Shown here one piece after another: positions 1-10,961 of a DNA stretch of 64,000 bases. The stretch spans positions 70,057,416 to 70,121,415 of the forward strand of contig OX421966.1 of NCBI GenBank assembly GCA_949128115.1, written 5' to 3'. Both the position numbers and the translations under genes were made by a program. Position 1 is the stretch's first letter. Every line of letters starts with the position of its first letter. The stretch is from Anaspis maculata. Its lineage: Eukaryota; Arthropoda; Insecta; Coleoptera; Scraptiidae. The notes under the pieces are model-generated. The model was not told where the DNA came from. It searched no databases and saw nothing but the letters and a program-made list of their open reading frames with translations.

Positions 1-170
1 TCAGTCCACATGAAATCAATGTCTTTTTTTAGCAAGTTGCTCAAGGGAGCAGTCAAATCTGCCATATTTGGTATGAAACCTGTAAAAAAATTGAACATTC
101 CCAACAACCTTTGCAATTCAGTTTTGTTCGTCGGCTCTTTCAGTTCTTACACAGCTCTTACTTTTTTTTG

Positions 171-941
171 TTAGGTTTTATAGCTTTTATCGAAAATTCG
201 AAACTCAGATAGGTTATTCGCCTTTCCCTGAACTGAACTTTTGCTTGGGTTAAATCTCACATTCAGTTTTCGAGCCCATTCTAACACTTTTTCCAACGCT
301 CTGTCATGCTCTTCCTTGGTTTGACCACAAATCAAAAGATCATCAAAATAAACAAGGACATTGTCAATGCCTGAAAAACATTTACTGTTGACTTTTTGAA
401 AAAATTCCGGTGCTAGATTTAAACCAAAACGGAATCTCAAAAATTTATAATAACCAAATGGAGTGACAAATGTGCACAGCTTCCTGGATTCTGGCTCCAA
501 TTCGACATGATAAAAGCCATCCTTTAGGTCAAGGACAGTGAACCATCCCTTTCCACTCAATCTAGAACAAATTTCAGGCAACGTCGGAATTGAACAATGT
601 TCATATTTGACACTCTTATTCAAATCAGTTGGGTCCAGACAAATCCTTGACGAACCATTTGACTTTTCTACAATAACCATATTACCAGCCCACTCTACTG
701 GCCCTTTAACTCTCTCAATGATTCCCTGAGCTTCCAAGTCACTCAACGTGGTCTTCAACTTGCCACGAATTGACAATGGCACTCTTCGAATAGGTCTAGC
801 AACTGGTATTGCATCTGCTTTCAACTCAACTTCACATTTTTTCAGGTAGCTTACCAACCCAGTGAACAAATCCTTGTTTGATTCAACAAATTTTTCTTTT
901 TCAATTTTTTCAATTTCAGCCACTCGACTGATCAAACTCAA
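171..941 (-). pseudogene. Ty3/Gypsy reverse transcriptase fragment (fingers and palm)
   Basis: This 256-codon open stretch carries a reverse transcriptase domain, which would copy the element RNA into cDNA. The fingers begin near residue 45. Motif A is LDLKDGFY with its catalytic Asp at about residue 138, and the YFDD box with the catalytic Asp pair is at about 198-201. The phrase PFGYYKFLRFRFGL between them is typical of Ty3/Gypsy. The frame is lost after residue 245 or so, while thumb-like sequence continues in another frame towards position 1. Upstream, a single TAA at 957-959 separates it in frame from the protease, so protease and RT were once one polyprotein. The first Met in this block is not a biological start. 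Confidence 0.85.
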
Positions 942-956
942 CTCAATACTGGAATC

Positions 957-1277
957 TTAACCTATCAATGGCGTTTTATTTCCCTCAACAATTACAAAAT
1001 TCAAAATTTGTTCAGAACCTTCTCTTTCACATTTTAACTTGACCGTTCCAACTGGTTGGAGCTTCGTGCCCCCAAACGCTTCCAGGATCATCCCTGTTTT
1101 TACAATCTTGACATTCTTGTCAATTTTATTCAAAATTTTATGCGGTAAAATATTTACTTCACTACCTGTGTCTAACTTGAAGTTCACAGAAAAACCACCA
1201 ACCTCAACGTTTTCATACCAGGCCACGGAATTCACATGCTTCTTGAGACTTTTCTTTCTTACAATTGTTTCGACCAC
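957..1277 (-). pseudogene. Retroelement aspartic protease fragment
   Basis: The 106-codon frame contains FKLDTGSEVNILP, the D-T-G active-site signature of retropepsins, with the Asp near residue 36. This protease would cut the Gag-Pol polyprotein. It sits directly upstream (minus strand) of the RT in the same frame, separated only by one stop codon. Its start is arbitrary because gag and pol are fused or frameshifted in this family. Confidence 0.8.
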
Positions 1278-1334
1278 GAGCTGCTCGACGTCATCATCCT
1301 CTTGCTGATCTCCAAGTTCCTGGACTGACTTGAC

Positions 1335-1784
1335 ACGACAGGCTACTTTGAAGTGATTCTCCAGCCTTCCACACCTCTTGCATTCTTTTCCAAAGGCTGG
1401 ACATTGATTGAGCCCATGTTTTCGATGACATCTCGTACACTGGAATTGATGACTAGCAGTTGTCGGCTTCTTCCTGTCCGGCTGCTTGAATTTTGTAGAT
1501 TTAAAGCCTTGTCTTCCAACCCCAGTACTATTCGATCTCGAACCATTTTCTCTTCGGCGGTAAACTCACAAGTCTTGGCCAGTTTTTTCAGATCGTTGAT
1601 GAAACAAACTATCAACGGGTTCTTCTGATCCTTGTACTCTTGAATGGAACATGAACCTTTCATAAATTACATTTTTCTTGGGGTTCATGTACTTCGAAAA
1701 GGCTTTCAACACTTTCTCCGATTTCTTCTTGTTGGCTTCGATGATTTGAAGGGTATTGAATACCTCGATGGCTTCGTCTCCCAT
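1335..1784 (-). pseudogene. Ty3/Gypsy gag remnant with zinc knuckles
   Basis: Two overlapping minus-strand frames carry Gag-like sequence. One begins GDEAIEVFNTLQ, a phrase seen at the capsid end of many Ty3/Gypsy Gags. The other continues through a charged region. In a third frame, about 1335-1450, the translation has paired CxxC and CCHC-type zinc-knuckle spacing, as expected for the nucleocapsid segment that binds genomic RNA. Frame changes between these pieces show that gag is broken. The region 1800-1990 probably holds the remaining Gag N-terminus, but no long frame is open there. Confidence 0.65.
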
Positions 1785-2020
1785 AACATTTAGAGCAAAA
1801 TTGCAACTTTGGTTTCGTCATCTTTTTCACAAAGTCCAGTTGCTTTCATGTGGATTTCAAATCTTTGTGGAAATTTCTTGAAATTCTCGGCTAGATTGCC
1901 CTCAAACTTCAACGGTGGCGGCAGTCGATTCTCCATACTGTAGGCAGCTAGCAGCAAGCAGCGTTTCTCGTTTTTTTTCTTTTAAAATTTCACAAATTTC
2001 GATATTTTGTCTCCAGCTAA

Positions 2021-2037
2021 AACTTCGTTCGCAGCGC
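2021..2037 (-). other. Putative tRNA primer-binding site of the left-edge element
   Basis: Read on the minus strand this is TGGCGCTGCGAACGAAG, so the plus strand ends in GCGCCA like a tRNA 3' end with CCA. It lies about 250 bp upstream of the gag start and just inside a CA/TG junction with the presumed LTR, exactly where minus-strand priming would begin. The TGGCGC start resembles lysine-type sites of other retroelements. The primer tRNA was not identified. Confidence 0.45.
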
Positions 2038-2640
2038 CATGTTGTATATTAATTTATTTATGGAAGTTTCCAGTACATACATCAAGATTGTGCCTACTAA
2101 CAAGTATTACTGGTTGCATATATCAACATCCACAACAGATGTCTTGATACAATCCTGTATTCTTGTTAATTTAATGGAGTTACCGGCCCGCTACGGAAAA
2201 AAGAGAAGCCCACGCTCGCCCCTTCTCCACTACAAAGCCGGCGCTTCCACAGCAGAGTGGCCAGTTCTCATCGTGTCGTTTAGCCGTCCTGAGCTGACAC
2301 ACAGCCACGCAGCAGCCTTAACGTCGCACCGCTCCTCCGCCGACAGCCTTTGCCCTCATCGAGATGCTTCGCAGCAGCCAAGCCAGCTTTCCAGCTTTGT
2401 CAAGCCCTCAAGAAACCATTGACTTTTTCCAGGGCAAAAACACCGCACCCTCCTGAACCATCCGCCGAGCGAACGTCGTCCGCAAGCGAAGCCTCAGGTC
2501 TCACCATCACCATCAAGAGCGTGTTTCCGCCAGAGCCTGATAGCTCCGTTTTTCAGCCTGGCTGCGCTTCTTTCGCCCTTGGCATCAGGAGACTGGAAAA
2601 AAGCAGAGGAATGTTCAAGGCCAGCTTAAGGATAATTTGA
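2038..2640 (-). mobile_element. Probable 5' LTR and leader of the left-edge element
   Basis: The segment begins with TGTTGT next to the presumed primer-binding site, consistent with an LTR edge. The far edge could not be fixed because the 3' LTR is outside the window. Its GC-rich part, about 2430-2545, is repeated in inverted orientation near 37.8 kb. Open frames here (for example 2039-2422) show no protein family and are treated as incidental. Confidence 0.35.
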
Positions 2641-3127
2641 AGTTGATTAAGGGTAGTTATGGACAGTTTAATGGGAGTGACAACCATTTAAAGGAAAGTT
2701 GATCTAGTAGCTCAAGAAAATAAAATTGATAGAAGTTTAAGAAGCAGATGAAAGGCGACTGATTTAAGTTTTAAGGGAGGCTTAAGACCAGTGAGCATTG
2801 CTTGGAATCGGTCCAGCGGTTAAGGAGTAACGGTAAGGGACAATTTTTTTATTCCAACTGTGGAGGGCTCCATATCCGTTATTTCGAATTCCCGAAGTAT
2901 ATTTCCTAGATCGGGTCTACTTCTTTTTCCTATCCTTCACCGATTGGTGAAGTTTTTTTGCTCTAATTCCAGAAACTTTTCATAGTTTGAGGGATTTGTT
3001 AAGATTTATCCAACAACATTGGAAGGTAGCTTGAAGCATCTTGGAGGTATGCTCAAGGAGAGTTCGAGAGAGGCGATACAAATTTGAAGGGAAGTTAGCG
3101 TACGGAATGTGGGATGGTTTGTCGATG
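2641..3127. repeat. Degenerate short-repeat DNA, left flank of Penelope insertion
   Basis: The sequence is A+T-rich with loosely repeated words such as GAAGTTGA, TTAAGG and TTGAGGGAAG. The same flavour resumes at 7712-8300 on the far side of the Penelope element, so the two were one stretch before that insertion. I see no gene. Confidence 0.4.
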
Positions 3128-3139
3128 AGAAATATTTGA

Positions 3140-3385
3140 TTTGTTCGTATTTTTGTCCTATTGGATGATACTACAGTTCGGCGGATTTTGAGGGCTTGAG
3201 GACAGTGAGTAAAAATGTCTTCTTTGTTAACGCACAACGTTTCGCCTCTAATTTGGGACTTCCTCGGGTGCTAGAAGTAACGTATATTGAAGTTAGAAAT
3301 AAAATATAGAAATACAAAAGTTCACGGTTAGCGATGATTGATATTTTATGAAAATTTTGATTTAAAAGGCGAAAAAGTAACATTT
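3140..3385 (-). repeat. Inverted terminal segment of the Penelope-like element
   Basis: Reverse-complementing this stretch gives close to the sequence at 7487-7699, including the words CCCGAGGAAG, AAATTAGAGGC and GTTAACGC. A short copy at 19549-19922 carries the same ends. The motif at 3238-3270 (minus strand) has a helix-loop-helix layout of the hammerhead stem II type, but its first core box is CCGAGGA rather than CTGATGA. Confidence 0.75.
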
Positions 3386-3449
3386 GAAGGTTTTCGAAGA
3401 CTCACTAACAATCCCGAACATCTGGAGACTGAAGGCTAAAAGGAATAAC

Positions 3450-5170
3450 AGAATGGATTTCTTCAGTCATCTTCAAACGCAATTTGGACAAGATACTAGA
3501 ATCACCACTAGGCTAGTCTATAACCACCAACAAAAACTGGCAAGAATGCAATGAAGACAAATTTTTGTATTGAAATGCAGACAAAGATTGATTATTCCGT
3601 CCCATATACAGCAATTCTTCAATTGTTCACACTTTTCACAAGTAGATAACACGCCTTTCATGACCAAAACTACTAACCTTGTTAATGAGTTGAAATCGAA
3701 AATATTAAACATAGAAATAGCTGTAACTCATTGGCATATAAGACGTTTAAATATCTTCATCAGTGGAAAAACCTTATTTTAAAAGAATCTTGTCCCCCCA
3801 GTTTTATTCAATTCTATCATGAACAAAGCTAAATAACTTCACAACAATGAATATGACAAGGTGAAGATCGTACATGACATAAAAGATTTTCCTATCGTCA
3901 ACATTATAAAAGATTTGGAGCACATAATAGATTCTCTCCCAAATGACGATAGTGAAGAGTTTCATAGATCTAGAGCCATAAATATCATTAATGATAAATA
4001 TAATGACATCAATAACCTACAGAAGATCACAACAAATTATTTGAAACAACATGATGAATTAATTGTCACTATGGCAGATAAAGGTAATGTTACGGTTTTG
4101 ATGAATAGACGAGATTATGGAGAAAAAATGAATAACTTAGTTGTAAACGATACTAATACATACAAATTATTGAGAAAAGATCCTACCAATTCAATCGAAA
4201 GAAAGAATAACCAATTTTCTAAACAATTTTTCAATTCTAACATCATCAATACAAAAAATCTATAATACCTTAATTTCTCATAATGGTCATTCACCAAGAA
4301 TATACGGTTTACCAAAAATACATGAACAAGACAATCTATTAAGACCAATTGTCTCTTGCATAGGTTCTCCATCATTTTCTCTATCAAAATACATCACAAC
4401 TATAATTAATAATTCGATTCCAACTTTCAAATATAACATCAAAAATTCCTATGAATTCGTTGAAAAAATTAACAATATGATCATTCCTGATGATTATATC
4501 CTAATTTCACTTGACGTTTCTTCTTTATTCACTAATGTTGATAAATAACTTGTTTCAACTCTTCTGGATAAATATTGGAATACTATTTCAGATTTCACCA
4601 ATATTAATTTAGATCTTTTCAAAAACATCATCTGTTTTTTTGTTCGATTCTAGCTATTTTGTTTATGATGATACATTTTTTTCTCAAATTTTTGGAACAG
4701 CTAGTGGCAGTCCCATTCCACCCATATTAGCTGATTTGGTAATGCACGACCTTTTAACTAGTACATTACCTAATTCACCATTCCATGTTCCTTTTCTTTT
4801 TTGTTATGTTGATGACATACTAACTTAAATACCCAAAAATGATATAGATTTCATTTGAGATTACTTCAATAATCAGTAATCACCATCATTGTCTAAAATT
4901 TACAATTGAAATTGAAAAAAAAAACAATAGAGTTCCATTTTTAGATACTTTAGTTATAAGACAGGACTCCAGTTTTATCATTACTGACTGGTTAAGAAAA
5001 CTTCCATCATCAACTAGGACACTAAAGTTTAGATCTTGTCATAATTTGAGACAAAAAATTAACATTAAGATAATGAAACAGAAAAAACTTTAAAACTAAG
5101 TCATAAATCTTTTCATTGTAAAAATTTAGAAATAATTAAAAAATAGCAATTGATAATAATTATCCAATCA
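3450..5170 (+). pseudogene. Penelope-like reverse transcriptase, multiply broken
   Basis: Plus-strand frames carry the N-terminal and RT regions of a Penelope-like protein in order: an N-terminal segment (3454-3780), a piece with TMADKGNVTVLMNRRDY (within 3861-4265), then PRIYGLPKIH and RPIVS (about 4300-4370), LDVSSLFTNV (motif A, about 4510), and FGTASGSP followed by YVDDILT (4640-4828), with the YxDD catalytic Asp pair. This RT normally primes on a cut made by its GIY-YIG partner. At least four stops or frame changes occur, including one just after motif A. About 4860-5170 continues RT thumb-like sequence with stops. Confidence 0.8.
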
Positions 5171-5172
5171 AG

Positions 5173-5763
5173 TTGATCAATAATATTTTATACAACACCA
5201 ACTCTAACATTACCAATAATAATCAACAAAATGATTCTAATGTTACTCCGAATCCCCCATCTAAAAACTTTTTCCGTTTACCTTATATCAAAGGTATGTC
5301 TGAGAAACTAATTAGACTTTTGACGAAGGAAAATATCAAAATTTCAACATATAACAAGAAATCTATTTATAGGTATTATTCTAAGTTTGAAGACACATTG
5401 CCATCTGAGGAGAAATCCAATCTTATTTATAAAATAGACTGTTTCAACTGCAACGGTTGCTACATTGGCCAAACAAAGCAAAAATTGAAAAACAGAGTTA
5501 ATAACCATAAGTACGATTGTAGGTCTAGTCACATCTTCACTGATGAAGGAAAAACAGCATTAGTTCAACATAGCAATTCTCTAGGTCACAATTTCAATTT
5601 CAACAATGTAAAAATTTTAGATTTCGAAAACATACTCTCTAAAAGATTAATTTCAGAAATGATTTTCATTACAAAATTCACCAATAGTCTGAATTTTAGA
5701 ACAGATACCCATAATTTCGGTAATATATATTTGGACCTCATCAATAAGACAAAATTTGTTTCA
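5173..5763 (+). pseudogene. Penelope-like GIY-YIG endonuclease domain, C-terminus displaced by hAT
   Basis: About 195 codons remain open before the hAT insertion. The domain shows YKIDCFNCNGCYIGQT, which combines the GIY-YIG core with the Cys residues that precede it in Penelope-like proteins, followed by a conserved Arg (KNRVNNH) and His. The enzyme nicks DNA for target-primed reverse transcription. The open frame continues past 5771 only because it reads into the hAT terminal repeats; residues after about TKFVSVTH are not part of the domain. No confident start codon is visible, as this part was fused to the RT. Confidence 0.85.
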
Positions 5764-5771
5764 GTTACACA

Positions 5772-7319
5772 CAGGGACCCGGACCCAAATGAAATAAGGG
5801 TTCCGGTCCGGTCCGGTTCGGAACGAGATCGAAAATTTGGTTCTGACCACACCATTCCAAAAATATTTCGGTCCGGTCCGGTCCGGTTTTTTCGGTCCAA
5901 ACGGGTTTTTTTCGGTTCGGAAAAATAAGGTTATTATTATTAAAGAATCTTAAGATAGGTAGCCTTTTTTATAAAAAATAACCTTGAAACGTGAACTTAA
6001 ACCTAGGGTAACCTTGAGAACTTTTTGGCCTCAATTCGAAAGTAAATAAAAGTGGTGGATATAAAATCTCAGTTAAAAATAACGGTCAAGTAATAGGTAA
6101 AACACTGACAAGGTTATCGGCCTCAAGTTTCAATTCAGTTATGTCAGGTCGTAGTAATTTAAGGTGAATCAATAAAACACGATTGTAATAAATGTATGTT
6201 TGTACCTATATATGTTTATTTTTTGGGATCGAGGAGAGAAATGATGATGTAAGCTAAATATTTATCTACTTTGCGTTCTAATGGATTCAATATCAGGTAC
6301 CTACATCTAAAGCAGTGCCCTAATAGAGCACATTAAACTTTTTCTTTAACCCAATAGGAACAATCTACTGCCAATAGAAGGTATAATAGGCGAACGAGTT
6401 CTGAAGTATCACCTGTCAAACGTTTCTATTTTCAAGGCTGTATACGCGGGTATCAATATTTCTCTCTCAAAAATAAAGGTGAAGAGACTCGTGAAGAGGT
6501 ATAGAAATTTTGATGGGACTCCATCAAATGGTTGTCCACCTTGTTTCCATTTGGATTACCCCACATTGTTTTAGGAACCCATTAGCCCTAAAACACTAGA
6601 AAAGTTTCTGAAGGATTACTGGTAGGTACATTTTTTGACAAACAAAAAAATTATCAACTGTTTTATAATTTTGAGAGACGTAGAAAATTGAATACAGAGC
6701 TAATACAGAGCCGTTTTTTGAAAAAAAAAGTCAACAAAACAGAAAAAAAAAAGTTTTTTATATATTTGAGAAAAAGCTCTGTAGGTACTCCAAAATTGAG
6801 TTTTTATCTCCATTTTTGAGGGAGAAATCCTTTACATAGTTTTTACCTACTGAGAATACAGCCACAATTTCCAATTTCGGGGCAATTATAAAAAAAGTAG
6901 ATGAAGTAGCATATTATACTTGTTTAGTAAGACGTACGTATTACCAGTCTCTTTCCTTTTGCGCACTCCTCACAAGCTCGTTGTGCTTCACAATTAGTCG
7001 TGTGATAATAATACCTAGGTCTTATGAAAACTCCCATCTCCTCGTTGTTGGTGGAAAACCGTGGGTAGGTATTGCGCGACGATACTACAATTATTTAATT
7101 GATTATTTACATAGCCAAAACTTGAAGTGAAACGCGAAAAAAAAAATCTGACGAGAACCGAAAAAAACCCGAAAAAACCGAAAAATATGTTAAGGGTTCG
7201 GGTTCGTACCCTAAACTTAATGAAACATGGAATATGGGTTCAGTTTCGGTTCGGGTCCAGGAAAAAATTACGGTTCCGGTCCGGTTTTCGGTCCAAAATC
7301 GGTCCGGTCCGGGTCCCTG
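5772..7319. mobile_element. hAT-type DNA transposon, non-autonomous, 8-bp target duplication
   Basis: The perfect 8-bp direct repeat GTTACACA (5764-5771 and 7320-7327) flanks termini reading CAGGGACCCGGACC and its inverted match. CAGGG ends and 8-bp duplications are hallmarks of the hAT superfamily. Both ends hold subterminal GGTCCGGTCC and CGGTTCGG repeats over roughly 170 bp. No transposase is recognisable. A short plus-strand frame at about 6360-6590 (RLVKRYRNFDGTPSNG) looks protein-like, and its 3' part resembles the non-repetitive spacer of the 47.7-58 kb satellite. Confidence 0.85.
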
Positions 7320-7327
7320 GTTACACA

Positions 7328-7699
7328 ACATTTAGACCACTTATACATCTTTTGACATTTACATAGGTACACTTCTGGAATATCTACACCTACCATCATT
7401 ATTTCACTAATTACTGTGCAGCTGGTTGTTATATTATAAATATTTTTGACAATTCAAAATCAATCGAAATTTTTCTATTCCCATAAATGTCACTTTTTTG
7501 CCTTTTAAATCAAAATGCTCATGGAATAACAATCATCGCTAACCGTAAGTTCTTGTATTTTTATATTTTATTTCATACTTCAATATACGTTACTTCTAGC
7601 ACCCGAGGAAGCCCCAAATTAGAGGCAAAACGTTGTGCGTTAACAAAAAAAAATTACTCACTGTCCTTAAACCCTTTGAAAATTCGCCGAACTATAATA
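7328..7699 (+). repeat. 3' terminal region of the Penelope-like element
   Basis: This is the remaining 3' end after the hAT insertion. It is repeated nearly in full at 19640-19900 and inverted at 3140-3385. At 7602-7633 a GC-rich hairpin followed by AAAACG occupies the place of the hammerhead stem II and GAAAC box found in other Penelope terminal repeats. The Penelope frame ends shortly after the hAT junction. Confidence 0.7.
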
Positions 7700-7711
7700 A
7701 GAAATATTTGA

Positions 7712-8340
7712 GGAGTCTGGTTTGAGGGAATGAAATGAGAAAACAGGATGAATCAAAGAGAATTTCAGGGAAAAGCATTGTAGAATGGAGAGAAACGTAG
7801 ACTTACCTCGGGTTCCACCAAAATTTAAAGAGCAGATTAAATCTATCACGCTGATAGTTGCTATGCACCAGCCAATAGGATGGGCAGTTGCTTAGTTACT
7901 ATCAGAGTGATAAAGTTATCACGCTGATAAAAGTTTGGTGGAACCCGAGGTTAGGCAACAAAAATTGAGTTCGGATTTCCGGAACAAAATTAAAAGATAA
8001 CAGCAAGGAACATTCAAGTGAATTGAGAGGGAAGTTCTAGAGTAACAACAACAATTTGGAGGGAAGTTGAGGACTACGGTTTGAGAGAAAGAATTGAAGT
8101 ATTATGACATTTCTTTCCAAGTTTAGCGGAAACGTGACCAACTTTGTATTTGAGGGAAGCTCAAGAGAAGGTGGAAGGGAAAGTTCAAGGGAGCTTGAAG
8201 ACCAGTTAAATATAACTAAGTCAAGGTACATACAGCCAGTTTTTGAAGAGCAATCACAAATTGAAGAGAAGTTGATCGTCGGAATCTAAAATAGAGATAA
8301 GTGTCTATTATTAGAGCAAGTCAGTAAAAGAAGACAAAAA
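7712..8340. repeat. Degenerate short-repeat DNA with one embedded MITE
   Basis: Loosely repeated words such as GAGGGAAGTT and TTGAGAG recur. The MITE at 7806-7950 is listed separately. No coding sequence is supported. Confidence 0.35.
7806..7950. mobile_element. Harbinger-type MITE (145 bp, TTA duplication)
   Basis: Perfect 17-bp terminal inverted repeats, CCTCGGGTTCCACCAAA and its complement, are flanked by TTA on both sides (7803-7805 and 7951-7953). A 3-bp TTA duplication is characteristic of PIF/Harbinger elements. Internal words TATCACGCTGATAG and CTATCAGAGTGATA form a second inverted pair. It has no coding capacity and would depend on a transposase supplied elsewhere. Confidence 0.75.
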
Positions 8341-9400
8341 CTAAGACTGAAAATATTTCAGAACTGGAGAGTAGTTAGCGTAAAAGAGCCTAGGGTGAAT
8401 GTTTCTGGAAGACACGTAGTTAGTCTCCAAAGTCCAATCTTGCAAGTTTCGATGCTCTCGATAGATCTTTAACGTTATTGTTCGGAGCTTCTCCAATTCC
8501 TGCTGGAGCATGGATAAAATTACAACTATTGCCCCAACGATGTATGAAACAGCAATTGTTTCGTGCTGCTGTACTATCTGCCCCCACTGCCGAACGGCTC
8601 TTCTGCGTTGTCGCTTCTTTTCCACAGAACCGTCGAGAACCGCAATAAACAAGCACACGCAAAGTCTGCCAGCCTCTCTTCCACGCCACGCCGGGGCAGT
8701 ATCCGGCCGGGTATCTGGGCTTTCCTTTTTATTTCCTGTTTATGTAATGGACAAGTTTTCAGGGGAAACTGGCCGGAACATCAAACTTGTCTCGGGGAAG
8801 TTGATAAACGGCCCCCGAGGGATCACCGGGCGCTTCCAGATCCACGCGCCGTTCGTACCATTCTGTCGCCCGCCGTACCAAAAAGAAAAGTGAGGTGTTT
8901 CACTGCGGCGGCATTTTTTTTTCACTCTGCGAGATCAAAATCTAAATTTCCTCTGCGGCGGCGGCGGCGGCGGCGGCAGCGCACACGACGCAACGTTAGC
9001 GATATTTCGTATCTTTTATCATCTCTGCATTTTGTTTTTATTACGCTGGAACATGACGCGACCCCAAGTAGGTATATAAAATGAGACGAGGGTGCGTGTG
9101 CGTATGGCCGAAAACGTCTCGAGCTTTTTCAGCCGGCGCTTTCAAGGTCGCGAGCAGTTTTCCGAGAGGGAGATACGGGCGCAAGGTGTGACATTAATCA
9201 TTCAGATATCTGACGTGAGATGGAGCTCTGGAGAAAGGGCGAGCCCCCGCGAGGAAAAGGCCGTATCTATAGCCAGACTGGGGAGAATGGGAGACGGGGG
9301 ACGGACGCGTCGAGCTACAGGTGAAAAACGAATTGTTTGTTGCGGGTTTGGCTTCACAATTTTCACGAGCCTCGGTGACAAATAGTGTATTACATGCATA
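8341..9400. other. Unassigned GC-rich island with a CGG repeat
   Basis: Base composition rises well above the surroundings, with many CpG dinucleotides and a CGG/CGGCGG run at about 8955-8980. Open frames of up to 173 codons occur in several registers (for example 8563-9084, plus), as expected from GC-rich DNA, and none resembles a known protein. A minus-strand frame at 8341-8658 has one hydrophobic stretch but no family match. It could be a promoter or first-exon region of a host gene, or part of an old element. Confidence 0.25.
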
Positions 9401-10515
9401 TTCAGGTGGAAAGTAGCGTATTACAGGCGAGGGTCAAGACACATTACTTGCGTGACTCAAGTTCTGTATGCAATATACGAGTCGACCAGTGCCAGCGATG
9501 CTGTCTTGAAACGGATGATACTCTACTTGATAACCGTTTTTCAAGTTTCTGTTTCATTATTGATCCCCCTGTCGTTCAGTTCTTTGATTAGTTCAACCTC
9601 CAATCAATCTCAATTTCGATAACAATATCCAACATTCTCACCCTCGTGAAGATTGCTCCTCATCTTCTCTCATCTCTGAACATACTGAACATCAATACTA
9701 GGAGTCTTAGAGGCTGATCTATGGTATATCCCCATCTCCGTCTTCATGCCGGTGATTCTGACTTATCCGTCATTGCTGGTGATTACATTAGTTCCTTCAC
9801 TGTATGTATCATTTTCTTCTCTTCGTCAAATCTAGAATGTACCTACTTCCTGATCCACCTATGCCAAAAATGTCCCATTCCTATTGTATTCTGATATTTC
9901 AGTTATTCTCTTGGAATTCTTTTGGAGATTCAGTTGTGATTAATTTTTGTATCAGTAAGTGATTTGGTATGATAACCTCGAGGTCTTTTTCATCAGAAGA
10001 CATATTAATCAACGGTTGACTATCAATGTGTTCTGCTTCTGATAAGGCAGATGACAACTCCTCTGGATTGAGTGCTGTTCTTCTCGATGTAGCTTTTATC
10101 GCCGTTCTTCTGTTATCCGTTAGATCCTCCTGAAGCTTTGGATAAGTCTATCGTGATTTTGACGACAATGCATGTGATTGTCAAGATCAAATTGAAACAT
10201 ATTCCCAGTAGATGTCATTGAAATAAATATGAATTCCTTCTACCTTTGTCAAACATATATACGTATTTACGCGTATTCTGAAACATTTGATACGAGATAA
10301 TGTAAATTTTCTTGTTCCATTCAAGTAGGATAAGATGAATCTACGACATGGAATGATGATCATGCTATCTCTGATGAACCCTCAAACTCCGAACCCTTAA
10401 CCCCTCGACCCGTAAACCCCTAAACTTCTAACCCCAAATCCCTTCCGGTCTTCAAATACCTTCACCGAACTTTTGTCGAAAGCAATCAAATAGTTTATCA
10501 GCGAATTTCAGCGAA
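9401..10515. other. Unassigned intergenic DNA
   Basis: No long frame, tandem structure or terminal repeats are apparent. A run of AACCCCTAAAC-like words near 10385-10440 is irregular and is not a telomeric array. Confidence 0.3.
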
Positions 10516-10708
10516 GGGAAGATCTCTGAAGTTGCATCCGTCGTGGGAAGGACCGTACACGGTAGTCAAGAGGACTAATGACGTCGTGTACAGAATCTAG
10601 CGAGCCCCAAAAGTCGAAATGAAAATTGTCTACCTTGATTGCCTTGCAAGTTACTCGGGGAGTAGCGATGAGCCTATTTGGGACAAACAAGCTTGAGGGA
10701 GGGGCAGT
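10516..10708 (+). pseudogene. Ty3/Gypsy integrase C-terminus (GPY/F module) fragment
   Basis: Plus-strand translation from 10519 gives LHPSWEGPYTVVKRTNDVVY, the GPY/F-type module at the C-terminus of many Ty3/Gypsy integrases, which contacts target DNA. A TAG interrupts it at about 10598, after which similar Pol-end sequence continues to about 10700. It is immediately followed by TGTTACG, a plausible LTR start. The rest of this plus-strand element is missing to the left. It is independent of the minus-strand errantivirus next to it. Confidence 0.7.
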
Positions 10709-10961
10709 GTTACGAGCGGCGATTCTGGATAACACGCGATCTTTCTAGACTCTTCCCGTTAGATCGCAATGTACAAGAGCGGAGCGTCCTGGTGTGTTAA
10801 TTATATCAATTGGGACCGAACAAACGTTTTAAAAAAATATTTTAATTACTAAAGAACGTACATTTAAGCTTCTACGCGGATATAATAAGAATGAATGCTA
10901 CTACAATGCGTTTCTATTATAATAAATCTGGAAGTGCTGATTCTGCCGTGCTGACGTTGCA

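Larger units (their letters stand above)
1..2037 (-). mobile_element. Ty3/Gypsy LTR retrotransposon, decayed, continues off left edge
   Basis: Read on the minus strand, this stretch runs in the order gag, protease, reverse transcriptase, the usual 5'-to-3' order of a Ty3/Gypsy element. Minus-strand translation of about 1-150 still reads as the RT thumb region, in a different frame from the RT body, so a frameshift lies near 150-175 and the rest of pol lies outside the window. RNase H, integrase and the 3' LTR are not visible. Several stops and frame changes make it a dead copy. The element is distinct from the errantivirus at 10.9-16.2 kb because the RT sequences differ and no envelope is present here. 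Confidence is high for the family, low for the clade (Mag or K02A2.6-like would fit). Confidence 0.85.
3140..7699 (+). mobile_element. Penelope-like element, full insertion with 12-bp target duplication
   Basis: The insert is flanked by the perfect 12-bp direct repeat AGAAATATTTGA at 3128-3139 and 7700-7711. At its left end (3140-3385) is an inverted copy of its own right end (about 7440-7699), a layout known for Penelope-like elements. Between them lie a broken RT and a GIY-YIG endonuclease, both on the plus strand. A 1548-bp hAT element plus its 8-bp duplication interrupts the 3' part, so the element itself is about 3.0 kb. The two ends carry a decayed hammerhead-ribozyme-like motif. Stops and frameshifts make it inactive. 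Confidence 0.88.

Noticed and set aside
5764..5928. C-terminal extension of the GIY-YIG protein
   Set aside because: The frame runs through the hAT target duplication and its terminal repeats, so the Arg/Ser/Gly-rich residues are transposon DNA.
8510..9385. One or more host genes in the GC-rich island
   Set aside because: Frames overlap in many registers with no recognised domain, and composition alone explains them.
10376..10445. Telomeric repeat relic
   Set aside because: The CCCTAA-like words are irregular and do not match the insect TTAGG unit in tandem.
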